Positions 10,935 through 23,300 of a stretch of DNA of 64,000 nt are shown here, in pieces. The notes under the pieces are model-generated. The model ran no database searches, had not been told where the DNA came from, and worked only from the letters and a program-made list of their open reading frames with translations. The stretch comes from Leuctra nigra. Taxonomy: Eukaryota; Arthropoda; Insecta; Plecoptera; Leuctridae. The stretch spans positions 12,155,073-12,219,072 of the forward strand of contig OW203767.1 of NCBI GenBank assembly GCA_934045905.1. Direction: 5' to 3'. A program made the position numbers and the translations under genes. Position 1 is the stretch's first letter. Every line of letters starts with the position of its first letter.

Positions 10935-12068
10935 TTATTTAGCAGTAAGCAATATAACCGTGTAAGTAGCAATAGACCCCAAAACACTCAACAACAATGT
11001 TGGATCCACGTTGAAGACACCACACGCTGTGAACACAATCCTTCCTTGGATCAAGTGTTGTGAGAACAACATTAACTCTTCTTCCACTTCATCAGTGATG
11101 TCATCAAGTGTCAAACACTTCTTCACCAACAGCGACATGTCACTAGCAGCATCACATGTCATGTGACAGGAGATCACTATTGCAATGAGAATGACAAGGT
11201 TAAAGATACACCACGTGGTACTTGAGATAAGGTACAGAATCTCTATGGTCTGTTGCGGTGAGACAATAGTGTACATCCAAAAAATTACACTTGTTATAGA
11301 CACAGTTAAGAACAGTACAGTTGTTAAAATTATGAATCCAAATATATCGTTGATAATTGAAACTATCTTGCTGATGATTAAGAGTATTCTGCAAAGACAG
11401 CGAACTGCATGTGCATTTTGAAGACATTGTGATCTTGTAAGACTTGTAGACATTCTTCTCCGAGGATGTTTGAATTGATATTTTATGATCACTGAGCGTA
11501 GGTCGGCATTGACAGCTAAACACGCTTGGAATACGCACAAGACCAAACAAATATATACACTATTTGATCCGAGTACTATGAAACTAGTTAAATAACTGAA
11601 TAAATACAGTTCTGTAAACATATAACCGTAAGAGAAGTAGTCCATAGTTGCCATTGTCATTTGAAATAAGAAGTAGACGCACAGTTCAATAATAATGATG
11701 AAATGAGTGTGCTCGAAAACGTCTATTTTGGTTAAAAGTGAGGATATCTTCAGGAATAAGGAGTACATGTACTTGACCTTGGTTGCCGTATTGCGGATGG
11801 AGAGGCTTAATATTGAGGCTACGCTTGCGGCTCCGAGAGTACAATAAATCAAGGCACTTGTGACGAATTTCCGAGAAAATGACGAATCCCCCGTTGTTTC
11901 TGTAATTTGAAGCAAACCTCTTACAATTCCAACAGCGATAAGAACAGCAATTCCGAGGCTGTAGACAACGGAGGATTTTGATCGGTGGAAGTCAGTGTTG
12001 AATGAGGTTAAGCCCAGTATTCGACATAGGTAATATAAGCAACGGTAGGAAAGGCGAAGACCTTTCAT
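10935..12068 (-). CDS. Gustatory receptor (tandem member 4)
   Basis: This is an intronless 377-residue gustatory receptor. Translation is assigned to the ATG at 12068 (MKGLRLSYRCLYYLCR). An open extension upstream begins with GTG and does not resemble its paralogues. The N-terminal motif is RCLYYLCRILGLTSFN. The C-terminal motif is FTACGVFNVDPTLLLSVL followed by ATYTVILLTAK, again without the terminal QF. Its first ~95 codons are almost identical at DNA level to the neighbour at 12718-13872, whereas the middle third has diverged. That mosaic suggests gene conversion. The intracellular loop before the last three helices is basic (KYQFKHPRRR). Confidence 0.92.
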   Translation of the reverse strand: MKGLRLSYRCLYYLCRILGLTSFNTDFHRSKSSVVYSLGIAVLIAVGIVRGLLQITETTGDSSFSRKFVTSALIYCTLGAASVASILSLSIRNTATKVKYMYSLFLKISSLLTKIDVFEHTHFIIIIELCVYFLFQMTMATMDYFSYGYMFTELYLFSYLTSFIVLGSNSVYICLVLCVFQACLAVNADLRSVIIKYQFKHPRRRMSTSLTRSQCLQNAHAVRCLCRILLIISKIVSIINDIFGFIILTTVLFLTVSITSVIFWMYTIVSPQQTIEILYLISSTTWCIFNLVILIAIVISCHMTCDAASDMSLLVKKCLTLDDITDEVEEELMLFSQHLIQGRIVFTACGVFNVDPTLLLSVLGSIATYTVILLTAK

Positions 12069-12717
12069 GTTTCGTTCTGTTCTGTCAAAGAAATCGGCAA
12101 TAAGAAATAATGTGTCGGACACAAACTTTGGCACACTTGACACACTGTGTCACTTCTCTCTTTGAACAGATGGTACAGTTTCTTAAACCTTGGATTTCCC
12201 TATCCCAATTTATCTTCGAAGACTTGAATTAGCAAATTAATTTGCTTAAGTGCTTTCCTAGAATTGACCTTCACAGTATTAGAATAGGGATGTTATTAGA
12301 CATATTTATTATCATTAGTAGTACTATCGATTTTAATGACCTTTTCATCTTCGTCCACAAGCAAAAGTGTGTCATGACATGTTTGTTAAAATTGATACGG
12401 ACCAGTCCATTCTGATATCGACCAATGAACCAAATTAGACGAATTATATAAAAGGAAAACAATTGTGTTAATATTTCCTAATTGATTACAAATGGACACA
12501 GATGTACCTATATACAATGTACAAATATACAAAGTTGTGTAGCTTACAAATACAATACGAGTGCCGCCATTCTCGATGCAATTCTTCAATAACTTCTTCC
12601 TCCTCTTCTTTATTCCATCTCTCACCATCTTAAAGTTGTCATATGTTTCTAACCCTTTTGTACAATGTATACATCTGCAACATTGTATATAATATAATAA
12701 TATTGTATCGTTCATTA
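12069..12717. other. Spacer between receptor genes
   Basis: AT-rich, with no gene recognised. An antisense-looking open frame at 12386-12802 is the readthrough of another frame over the receptor 3' end and is not supported. Confidence 0.5.
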
Positions 12718-13872
12718 CTATGTAAACAATATAACCGTGTAAGTAGCAATAGAACCCAAAACACTTAACAACAAAGTTGGATCCAAGTTGAAGACCCCAC
12801 ATGCTGTGAATACAATCCTTCCTTGCATCAAGTGTTGTGAGAACAACGTCAACTCTACTTTCACTTCGTCAGCAACGTCATCAAGTGTCAAACACTCTTT
12901 CACCAACAGCGACATGTCATTGGTCGCCTCACATGTCAAGTGACAAGAAGTAACCACTGCAATTAGAGTGGAAGCGTTGAAGACACACCACGTGGTACTT
13001 GATATTAGGAAGATATATTGTATTGTCTGTCCTGGCTGTAAGTAACTTGAATATATGTACATCCAAAATATGGAAGTTGTTATAGTCACTGTTATGAAAA
13101 GTACAGTGGTTAGCATTACAATTCCAAATATTTCGTTTATAATGGACACTAAATTGCGGATTATTATATGTATTCTGCAAAGACAGCGAACGGCATGTGC
13201 GTTGTAGAGACATTGTGATCTTGTAATACGTGTCGGAATTCTTCTTATGGTATTTTTCCTTTCAGGATATTTGAGTTGATCTCCAATCTTGAACACTGAG
13301 CGTAGTTCTGCATTGACGACTAAACATACTTGGAATACGCACAATACTAAACAAATATACAAAACACTTGATCCGAATATAACAAAATTAAATATATAAC
13401 TGAAGACGAACGTCTCTAGTGAGCCATTACCATAAAAATAGTAGTCTATAACTGCCATTGTCATTAGAAGTAAGAAGTACACGCAGAGCTCAATGGCAAT
13501 TATAAAAGGAATATTTTTGAAAACACATTTGTTTCTTAATAATGAAGATATCGACAGGAATCCGGAGTGTATGTACTTGACCTTGGAATCCGTATTGCGG
13601 ATGGAAAGGGCTACAAGTGGGGCCAAGGTGGCAGCTGTGAGAGTACAATAAATCAAGGCGCTTGTGACTAATTTCCGATAAAATGACGAATCCCCCGTTG
13701 TTTCTGTAATTTGAAGCAAACCTCTTACAATTCCAACAGCGATAAGAGCAGCAATTCCGAGGCTGTAGACAACGGAGGATTTTGATCGGTGGAAATCAGT
13801 GTTGAATGGGGTTAAGCCCAGTATTCGACATAGGTAATATAAGCAACGGTAGGAAATATGAATGTTTTTCAT
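12718..13872 (-). CDS. Gustatory receptor (tandem member 3)
   Basis: This is an intronless 384-residue gustatory receptor starting at an ATG at 13872 (MKNIHISYRCLYYLCR). Family hallmarks are the N-terminal LYYLCRILGLTPFN segment, multiple membrane helices, MSLLVKECLTLDDVADEV in the last intracellular loop, and a C-terminal FTACGVFNLDPTLLLSVL then ATYTVILFT at the very end. It is the closest paralogue of the gene at 10935-12068. The first ~95 residues differ at only a few positions, while the residues that follow are clearly diverged. Confidence 0.92.
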   Translation of the reverse strand: MKNIHISYRCLYYLCRILGLTPFNTDFHRSKSSVVYSLGIAALIAVGIVRGLLQITETTGDSSFYRKLVTSALIYCTLTAATLAPLVALSIRNTDSKVKYIHSGFLSISSLLRNKCVFKNIPFIIAIELCVYFLLLMTMAVIDYYFYGNGSLETFVFSYIFNFVIFGSSVLYICLVLCVFQVCLVVNAELRSVFKIGDQLKYPERKNTIRRIPTRITRSQCLYNAHAVRCLCRIHIIIRNLVSIINEIFGIVMLTTVLFITVTITTSIFWMYIYSSYLQPGQTIQYIFLISSTTWCVFNASTLIAVVTSCHLTCEATNDMSLLVKECLTLDDVADEVKVELTLFSQHLMQGRIVFTACGVFNLDPTLLLSVLGSIATYTVILFT

Positions 13873-14372
13873 GTTTTCTTGATGGTTTAGCCCGACAAAG
13901 AAATAATTAAAGGATCACTAACTTTGACACTCACTGCACACGGAGTCGGGATGATATTTGAACTAAGAATGCGTAGTAAAGTTTCGACATCACGAATTTA
14001 TTGTCTACCACATGAATGAACATATTGATTTGTTATTTTGCTGGATTTGGTCTTTACACTCCTATTTGTGTAACAGTGTTATTAGGCAAAGTGTCATTAG
14101 TACTATCGATTTAAACACCCACTCCCTCGGCGCCAACCAAGACTTTGAGTTGTTAGTAAAGTCCTATCAATATTTAAAAAGATATTTTGTAATCCAAATA
14201 CTTGTCAATGGCTTGTCGAAAGTCACACCGCATTAATAATTCATATTTCCCAATATAGTACTTATTCAGATTAATAAAAGAGAGGATATTTGATTGACTT
14301 TTGAATCGATAACAAAGGCACACACAGATGATTAATATATTTTATTAATATACAATATTATTGTATTATACA
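13873..14372. other. Spacer between receptor genes
   Basis: About 500 bp of AT-rich spacer. No gene or repeat is supported. Confidence 0.5.
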
Positions 14373-15524
14373 CTATCCCTTATAAGTAAACAGTATAACT
14401 GTGTAAGTAGCAATAGTACTCATCACACTTAACAGCAAAGTTGGATCCAAGTTAAAGACACCACATGCTGTGAACACAATCCTTCCTTGAATCAGATGAT
14501 GTGAGAACAACATTAACTCTTCTTTCACTTGAGGTGTGACGTCATCAAGTGTCAAACACTCTTTCACCAACAGCGACATGTCATTGGTCGCCTCGCATGT
14601 CATGTGACAGGAAGTAACAATCACAAGAAGATCTAATATGTTCATGATAGCCCACATGGATATGGAAATTACGAAGCATGTATACGTGGCAGGACTCATT
14701 TTGAAATCTACTATAGGTGAAAATGCCCAGTAAATAGTTCCTATTAAAGAAATTAATAGAAATAGAATTGTCATTAACATGGCTATACCGAATATATCAT
14801 TGATGATGGAGGCAATGCTTCTGACAGTCATATATATACGAGAGATATAGCGAACTGCGCTTGCCCCGAGGAGTGTCGATCTTCCAACTTGTACTCGGAT
14901 CTGCTTCCTTCGGGGAATTCTTTCCTCTTCAATATTGAACATGATACGCAGTGTTGAATTCAAAGTTATACAAACTAACCTAAGGCTCAAAACCAAAGTA
15001 ATATACAGAATGTTTGATGCGAAAAGAATAAAGTTTATACAAACAGTAAATGTATGCGCGAATGGAGAACTGTTACCATACACGAAGTAGTCTAGAATTG
15101 CCATTGTAACGAGAAATAAGAAAGAAAATGAAAGTTCAATTGATACTATAATATGAATGTAATTGAGAATCTTATTGTTGCTTATAACAGAGCAGATATT
15201 CACAAACTCACTGCAGATATATTTTACCTTGGAACCTGCTCGATGCACCAGGAAAGATACAAGTGGCGCCAAGCAGGATGCTACGGAAACTATATACATC
15301 ATAGAATTAGTGATTACAATCTGAAATGCAGAGGACGTGACCAACAACATGTTGGTAATTATATTAACTAGTGCTATGCCACCGACACTGAGCAGTATTG
15401 CTATGGATATGGTGTAGATGACGGACGGGGTTGTTTGGTGGAATGCAGTGTTGAAGGGAGCTAATCCGAGCAAACGACACACGTAGTAAAGACAACGGAG
15501 GGATATGTGAATACTTGCCACCAT
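14373..15524 (-). CDS. Gustatory receptor (tandem member 2)
   Basis: This is an intronless 383-residue gustatory receptor with an ATG at 15524 (MVASIHISLRCLYYVCR). It carries the N-terminal RLLGLAPFNTAFHQ segment, repeated hydrophobic helices, MSLLVKECLTLDDVTPQV in the last loop, and a C-terminal FTACGVFNLDPTLLLSVM then ATYTVILFTYKG. The body is considerably diverged from members 3 and 4, but the last ~75 codons remain nearly the same. A homogenised 3' end or strong constraint on the pore-forming helix could explain this. Confidence 0.92.
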   Translation of the reverse strand: MVASIHISLRCLYYVCRLLGLAPFNTAFHQTTPSVIYTISIAILLSVGGIALVNIITNMLLVTSSAFQIVITNSMMYIVSVASCLAPLVSFLVHRAGSKVKYICSEFVNICSVISNNKILNYIHIIVSIELSFSFLFLVTMAILDYFVYGNSSPFAHTFTVCINFILFASNILYITLVLSLRLVCITLNSTLRIMFNIEEERIPRRKQIRVQVGRSTLLGASAVRYISRIYMTVRSIASIINDIFGIAMLMTILFLLISLIGTIYWAFSPIVDFKMSPATYTCFVISISMWAIMNILDLLVIVTSCHMTCEATNDMSLLVKECLTLDDVTPQVKEELMLFSHHLIQGRIVFTACGVFNLDPTLLLSVMSTIATYTVILFTYKG

Positions 15525-16070
15525 GACGACTTCTTGATTCTATTATAATAGTAGATTTAATTACAAATCAATTAAATGCACCTCTTTGGAAAGAAACAGT
15601 TCGTTTCCACTATGACACAAATGTAAAAGGGTAAAATGTAAAAGGGAGCTGTGTATTTCTTTTATTGTACACAACAGAACACTCGTACAAAGTTCTTCAA
15701 TGGCATAGTTTTATTTCTTGAATGAAATACTAAAATACTCTTAGAAATATGAGAAAAACTATTAGCTTTTCTACTTTGAATGATTCTTGTCCAGCCACAT
15801 CGTGAAACTGGAATAAGATTTATATCATCTCTAAGTTAGACGGTTGAAGTTTGTTTAGTTTATTATTGTTTTGACATGTCAGTGTGATGTGAGATCGAAG
15901 TATACCTGCCAAAGTATTCGCTCAGAAAGACATGGACTTGACAGGTTAAATATTGACTTAAAATGTATTGCTCTATTATCTTAATATATAATGATTCCAT
16001 TAAAAATATAAGTACTCGTTCCTAATAGGTAATTTCTACTTAATAAAACAAAAATTCATTATAAAAATCG
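15525..16070. other. Spacer between receptor genes
   Basis: About 550 bp of AT-rich spacer with nothing recognised. Confidence 0.5.
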
Positions 16071-17204
16071 TCAGTTAACGGTGAACAATAAAACTGAATA
16101 AGCAGATATTGTACCCAAAAGACTTAACAACAAAGTTAGATCCAAGTTGAAGACACCACACGCTGTGAACACAATCCTTCCTTGCATCAAGTGTTGTGAG
16201 AACAACATTAACTCTTCTTCCACTTCATCAGTGATGTCATCAAGTGTCAAACACTCCTTGACCAACAGCGACATGTCATTGGTCGCCTCACATGTCAGGT
16301 GACATGAAATTACAATCACAAGAAGATCTAACGTGCATCTGATCGTCCACATATATATGGAAGCTCTGAAGCACTTGACCAATTCAGGGCTCAAATTCGA
16401 GTTCATTTTGGGAGTAAAAGCCCAGTAGACAATTCCTGTTAATGACACTAAAATAAGGAAGATTGTTGCCAAAATTATAATCTTGAACATGCTGTTTATC
16501 AGTACTACCATGTTCTTGATTGTTATGTGTAAACGGGCAAGAGACCGGACTGCAATTGCTCCGTTGATCCTTCCAATATTGTTTGGAACTTTCCTTGTTG
16601 GACCTTCATTTTCTATGTTAAAGATTGCTCGCAATTCTGTATTCATAGACGAACAAACTTTTCGTATGCATAAAACTAAAGTTATATACAGAATACTTGA
16701 TGCGAATATGATGACGTTCATGAGATAACTGTAAAAGTACATTTCGAATGAATTAATACCGAAGACAAGATAGTCGAGTATTATCATCGGAATTAGAAGT
16801 GAAAAGTACAAACATATTTCAATGGAAATAACTACATTTATGTGGCTGAAAACGTCTATGTCGAATGTAGAGAAGATATCCATTAATCCGTTGTAAGTAT
16901 CTCTGACCTTGGAACCCACATTTCGAAAGGAGAATGTTGCGAGTGCTGCTACGGCGACTGTTCCAGAAGCAGCATAAATAATTACATTGATAACGAAAAG
17001 CTGCGGAGACGTATGAAACTGTGATAACATTTCTTGTATTGAAATGATGCTTCTTATGACACCGACCACGATGACTGTAGCTAGCGTCAGGCTGTAGACG
17101 ACGGAAGCTTTAGATCGGTTGAAGCTCGAGTCGAATGGGGCTAAGCCAAGCAACCGACATAAGTAGTAGAGACATCTGAGTGATATATGAATACGTGGCT
17201 TCAT
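16071..17204 (-). CDS. Gustatory receptor (tandem member 1, most 5')
   Basis: This is an intronless 377-residue gustatory receptor. The ATG at 17204 (MKPRIHISLRCLYYLCR) is used; the two preceding in-frame codons begin with TTG. The N-terminal RLLGLAPFDSSFNRSKAS and C-terminal FTACGVFNLDLTLLLSLL identify the family. The final motif is SAYSVLLFTVN, the most altered version of the conserved TY box in this cluster (TY replaced by AY). This may be functional divergence of the last helix. It shares MSLLVKECLTLDDITDEVEE with its neighbours. Confidence 0.92.
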   Translation of the reverse strand: MKPRIHISLRCLYYLCRLLGLAPFDSSFNRSKASVVYSLTLATVIVVGVIRSIISIQEMLSQFHTSPQLFVINVIIYAASGTVAVAALATFSFRNVGSKVRDTYNGLMDIFSTFDIDVFSHINVVISIEICLYFSLLIPMIILDYLVFGINSFEMYFYSYLMNVIIFASSILYITLVLCIRKVCSSMNTELRAIFNIENEGPTRKVPNNIGRINGAIAVRSLARLHITIKNMVVLINSMFKIIILATIFLILVSLTGIVYWAFTPKMNSNLSPELVKCFRASIYMWTIRCTLDLLVIVISCHLTCEATNDMSLLVKECLTLDDITDEVEEELMLFSQHLMQGRIVFTACGVFNLDLTLLLSLLGTISAYSVLLFTVN

Positions 17205-19189
17205 TTTCAATGTCGTTTGCTTGATAGAACTTGTGACATTTTAAGAGAGCTTTGATCAGAATTTGATAGGTTTTAGAGAATCTGGAGATGCGTAGATTCG
17301 TACATTCAGAGAGTGGCGACGGACGAAACTTACTTTCAATTATATTGCCTCCTAACAAATACGTGAATTCAATACTCTTTATTCCAAATAGTTTTGATTG
17401 AACGGAAGGCACATATAGAAATAGTTGTTGGATCCAGTTCATCATTCATCATATTGTTGTTCTTCAGTTGTCCCTTATTGTCTTGTCATTGTCCACGTGA
17501 TGAGGTCAAAACATTGAAGCTGTATTCGTCACTAGAAATACTCAATTTTAGCGGTTCATGGAATCTTTTTCACATAGAAATTGTTCTACATATACAAACA
17601 TTACACGAACACACGATCTTCGCGTGTTCGAAATTTGTCAGTAATAACTTCTCAATTTTGAAAATCGTCACTTTTTCTTCATAATTTAAATATACAATGC
17701 ATTTTTATTTTATTTTACTCTTAAGCTAAATATTGAAATTTAGGGAGTATAAAAGTCAAAATGTGGATTTACATTGTTCTTTCGTTTACCCCAACACAAA
17801 ACCTTATTTTAGGGCGAGGGAGGGTGATCAAACAACTAAGCACTCCACATAAATCCTTCTAATACCGATGAGTTAAATATTATATGAGCCGGTGTTTTTG
17901 TTCTTATACGTTGATGTCACATGCCTTGTCATTGTCCGCGAAGAAGTGTTTGTTCTGTCAAAACCTTCACTCTTTTTCCACAAGCAATTATTCTGATTAA
18001 ATAATTTGACGGTTGCTGAAATCGATAAATATTATTATATCAATTAACAATTTGACTCAGGGAAGTCTCCTCTAATTTTATTAAGGTAAATTCGTAAATT
18101 AACACACAAATAATAATCACAAACACTCTTATCACTTGAGAATGCAAAAGTTTCATTCATAAAAATCAATTTCAAATGTCATGTAAGCTCACAACAATGT
18201 GTTACCATGGTGATATACTTAGCAACACATGAATTATGACGTCAATGTAAATTTTCCTGTTTAAAAGTTAGAGAAGAAATCTATCAAACTTTGTAAATCA
18301 ATTCCGTGAAAACTATTAAATCCACAACAAAAGTAACAACATATCTGTGTTCAGCAACGTCTTAACTACCAACCATAATAATACAATTATTTTGAAATCT
18401 AATTTATAGGAGAATTCCCTAATCGTCAATTAATGGACACTCTATTAAAGGTGTGTTAAAGGGCTCCATTACTAACTACTGTGTAACCATCTAGTGTAGC
18501 TTACCTTATTCTATTAGTGATGTTTTGCTGTTCAGCTCAGTAAAATTATTAAATTATCCAAGGCAATTAACTTGAGTTTGGAATCCTTTGTTAACGTTTC
18601 TGCTTGAGCAAGTTCCATCAATTATGCGTTTTAATTGTTGTAAAAAGCACCTGACAGTTCCAGAGTATTGTTGCAAACAGAGTAGCTGCGAACAAAGCAA
18701 GGCCACACTTCCCGCGTCTGCGCCTTGTGCTGGGATAAGTCATGGTTTAATATTTATCCGCCAATTGTTTACGGATACGGTTGAAATGTGGTGCGAATGA
18801 TTCCATTTGCTGCGCAGCTATTATTGTATTAGCTCGGTTGGGTGCTTTTTAACGATTCAATTGAGATGGAAGATAATCAGGATGTTATCTTTGTTCGCAT
18901 TTGTGTTGGATGAAACACTTTGGCGATATGCAGACAGGTTTTAAAAATGTCAAAAATATTCTGCGCTCAAGTCTAGCAAATAAAATATTAATTCATATGT
19001 TACAAATAATTATTTTAAACATATCATTGTACTTTTGAAACTTCATTTTTTTATTTTTTTCAACGTACTCATACATTAAAATTCTAATTACAACAGTAAT
19101 TGGTTTCCAATTGTGTTATCATATTTCAAAAATTGGTCTACCGATGTTGTATTCAAGAAATATTAAAAAATGATGTAAATATCGATACT

Positions 19190-19345
19190 TGAATTAAATA
19201 TTGATTATCATATTATCAATATTGATCATATCGATATTATACCGTACCTATCGATATGTCCAAATATTCACTGTCAATATGATATTTTTTATATTCTTAA
19301 ATAATCGATATTATCGATATAAAAAAAACACCAATCGATATTCGA
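19190..19345. repeat. ATCGATAT-rich cryptic repeat
   Basis: Many variants of ATCGATATT/ATATCGAT occur within about 150 bp, giving local self-complementarity on both strands. It may be a decayed simple repeat. The word ATCGATA also contains overlapping GATA sites. Confidence 0.65.
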
Positions 19346-19449
19346 TATTAAAATTCAATGTAGTCCATCTCTATAGTTTAAATAACATATTTTACGTATA
19401 GCAATTGGAGGATTGATGCAAATGTTCTGACATGTTGAGATATTCAACA

Positions 19450-19575
19450 AATAACTAATACTAAAATACTAAAAAATACTAAATACTAAAATACTATAAT
19501 ACTAAAATACTAAACACTAAAACTAACTAAAATACTAAAAATACTAAATACTAAAAACTAACTAAGATAACTAAT
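19450..19575 (+). repeat. AAATACTAA minisatellite
   Basis: Roughly a dozen irregular units of AAATACTA / AAACTAACT lie in tandem. It is non-coding. Confidence 0.85.
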
Positions 19576-20269
19576 ATGAAGCGCACAACTATCAGCCACT
19601 TTTCGATCATCTGAATCAACGGAATTGTATCGTGTCAACTTTGCATGACTTAGCTGGTTAATTGAAACAGTTATGGTCGTCTCGAACATTTATATTGGTC
19701 CTAATAAATCATAACAAAATAATTACACAGTACAATAATTAAGTTAAACTACAGTTGTAATAAATTAGCATGAAATTATTATATCTAAGATTTTACTTAA
19801 CATTTCGTACACTTGCTCACCTTTACGACTTGGCTTAACGACGCACACTGTTTAAACACGTCTAGACTCCTTGACCTTGAATATGACCTGTTATGACACA
19901 GACACACACGCAAGGGTAAGAAACAACTCTACGAAGCTACAACTTTGCATAACAGAACCTATAGCTAGCAGCACTGAAATTACAAACCAATTAAATTTAT
20001 AATTAAATCAGCTATTGAATAATTGCTTTTGAAGAAATTCCGCTTCGCGAATTTGAACAACCTATTTGTTCACATAACGGGTATTTCTATTTGATTAAAT
20101 GAAGCAACTAAGAAACAACTAATTTTACATTTATTCATACACAAAAGCCATTGTATGTACAATTAATAAACATTCAGTTCTACAAAAACAATCTATTAAT
20201 AAAAAATTGCTGATTGAACGTAGACTTGCTCAAAATCAAAATTGCACACAACACTAGAGGTCAGTTAGG

Positions 20270-20335
20270 GTACCCGGGTACAAACCGGGTACCCGGGTAC
20301 GCTATTACCCGGGTACTAATAGCGGGTACCCCCGA
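20270..20335. repeat. GGGTACCCG palindromic cluster
   Basis: GGGTACCCGGGTAC occurs repeatedly with spacers, along with GCTATTACCCGGGTA and its inverted partner TACTAATAGCGGGTACC. The patch can form several hairpins and looks like the terminus of a small DNA element, but I could not find a second end. Confidence 0.6.
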
Positions 20336-23300
20336 TCTCTATTATCTCTATATATCTCTATATTCTCTATTATATTATAGAGGATAATATTCTCTAAAAG
20401 TAGTAAGAAAAAGCAACGAATAAGCAATTCCATGAATACTGTTAAAAAAGTCAATATAACATTGGACTTGCTTAAAATTAAATTTAGCTGTGTGCAAACA
20501 GTTTGCTTGATTTATTTATTTATTTATAGTCTTTATTTTACAATGGCAAGATTCTTACTAGATTCCTGATTTCTTAATTAAATTCATACAACTAACTATA
20601 TTTTAAATAGATAGCTAAAACATAAGTATAACACATATCAATTCATTGTGTATATTACTTTATATTTAATTCATTATTATTATTCATTGAAACTTGATTG
20701 TATTCTTGAAGCGCGTGAGCCACAACACTCCACACTCCTTCTTCGTCTGCAGAGCTGATAAACATTGTCATTTGACGTCCAGGGAGCGTGAATGACTATA
20801 ATCATCGCTAATTATTAGGTCGATGTGACAGATAGATAAAACGTTTAATCAGGGTATAGATTTCACATGCGTTGTCATATAATGTCAACAGACAGACCGA
20901 TTCACACGCAATGCCGCATTCAATCTGGGTCTATTTCACGCTTTTTCGAATTCACATGGTGACTTGGTGCCCATTAAGGCCATAATTTTCGCCGAGTAAT
21001 GTAATTATTTCCGTTACTTTCACAATGTTTGAAGCAATATCAGAGAAAATGACGTGACTCTTGAATTTTAATAGTTTTCTCCAAGTTCAAGTTCATATTG
21101 CCCCGATTTTTTGCTGTTTCGTTACTAGTTCTTGAAATGAGTGAATTGTTTATCATTGGTTTATGGTTTCTATGTCAAACAGATGGACATCGGTGAAAGA
21201 CTGACTTTGACAGGTGAAGAAAACTAAAACAAAGTGCCTATTGTTCTAAGTCATTATCGCCTTCAGCAAATATTTAATTGGTTTAATTTATAGTTTTCAC
21301 GGTTAAATTAAAAATATCCGCACTACTTTTTATATCAGTGAGAGGTATCATTAATTGTGGTCTAACTTTGTTGCTTTCGAATATGTTTTAAAAACAAATG
21401 GACTCCATGATTATTAGAGAAGCAAAGAAAATATTCGGGATTGACGTAAATATAATTTAAAGTATGAGTAGGTATAATACAATCAGAAAGCGTATTTATC
21501 CCCTTATAAGAGTATCATATAACGATCAGCCAGATAAAATGTGTTTAATTATATTTTATTGTTCATATTGTGCTCTATATAGTTATCAGCCACTTCATCG
21601 GAAGATGGTATATTATCCGGATCATGAATTAGTTATAATTTTCTGAATAATAAGTGCTTCGCCATAGACGTCTAATTAAAATGGAATGGAGACAATTTTA
21701 TAATTTGCTCGCGAATCTTTGTCAGGGAGTGATAATTAATCTTATGAAGGTATAGACTTATAATTAGATGTGCATTATGCCGGTTTTAAAAGAGCGTAAT
21801 CAGAAGTCTCTATAAAGTCAAGCACATTATATTAATGAAAATTAACTAGTTGTAGTAAATTAATCGTTGAAAGTCGTTTTAACCACTTTCATCATTTGAT
21901 CTCTTAAAAGTTATGATCCGTAACATGTATCATAAAATTCGCGAAATTGAAATTGATAATTTGAAGCTCATAAATGTTCGGCAGTTAAATTCATTCTCTA
22001 CAGGAATGTAGCTTCAACACTTTGGCTGTCTTGAAGAGACGGTCTCAATCTCAATGATGGAGTTGGAAAGAGTCATACTTCCTCTCAAGTTCATATCAAA
22101 GTGACAGGCATTGTCAAAACTCCTTGTTTACTATGTCACAAGTATCTGAATGTAGACGTCATTGCTGTCTTGTTACCAATGTTTGCTATGCGATGATGGA
22201 AAAAAGCATTAGGGGACTCAATCCTTCAATAATTTTTATAGACAACTTATTTTAAGCCGAATCCAGGTTGTCAACCTTTTTCATAATTACAGTCCCAACA
22301 ATATTATTTAAAATAATATATCAAAATTGTAACAAAAGTTCCCCACATTTTTGTTTTTCCGACGAAAAGTAAGAGCTTCGCTCATTCTGTCTTCCGGGAA
22401 ATTTGTATAGTTTTTGTATCTGTGTATATGCATATAATTTAGAAGATTGGTCATACTTCGTATTTTATTTCTGTACACTTATACCGGTTTCTAATGTAGG
22501 TAAGTTTATTAAATTCTTCACACTTTTTCAGGACCAACCACGATTTAAATATCTCAAATCTTTTTGTTAACCCGATAAAAAGTTAAAGTCTAATTTCTTA
22601 GAATCAAATAAATGACATCAACACAGTTATGCATGAACGAATATTAATAACAAATATAACAAAAATCATCATAACTTAACAGCTTGGCTCCTGACGGAAG
22701 TTCAACTAAAATGTGTTACCAACTGAAAGAAATAAATCAACTCTTCATCAATGTCATAAGTTAACATCACCGCAATCGTTGATTCTGATTTTATCAACAT
22801 TGACCTCGATATTCTGGACCTCTTATATCTGTTACAATTAGGGTCATATCGGAGTAACACCTCTTCTAGAGGTGGCAAACGTTAAGGCTCAAGGGCTCGT
22901 TGTAATTGAGTTCTGGGTATTTGGTTTACATGGTGATTCACGTAAGTTATTAAAAGGTTGGTAGTGTTGTGGAACGAACCTCGATGGATATGTGAAGCTC
23001 ACCGCTATGATTGCCGAACGAGATTATTAATTAGGTTGATGTATTGATGTTGTAAACGTCTACTAATAATGGAAATGAATGCCGAGTACCGTTTTATCTG
23101 CCATTCTTGGATCCATGGCATATTTTTTTAATTGCTTCGTAATTACAAAATACATCTAAGTACACACAATTATAAACTATTTCATTGCCAAAGGCAACTC
23201 TGTGTGGAACAAAATAAACCAAAACGATAAAAATACAAAATCAATGCTCTAGTACTAAAGAAATTACGTCATACTCGAAGATGAAGAAGAAGATGTATAG

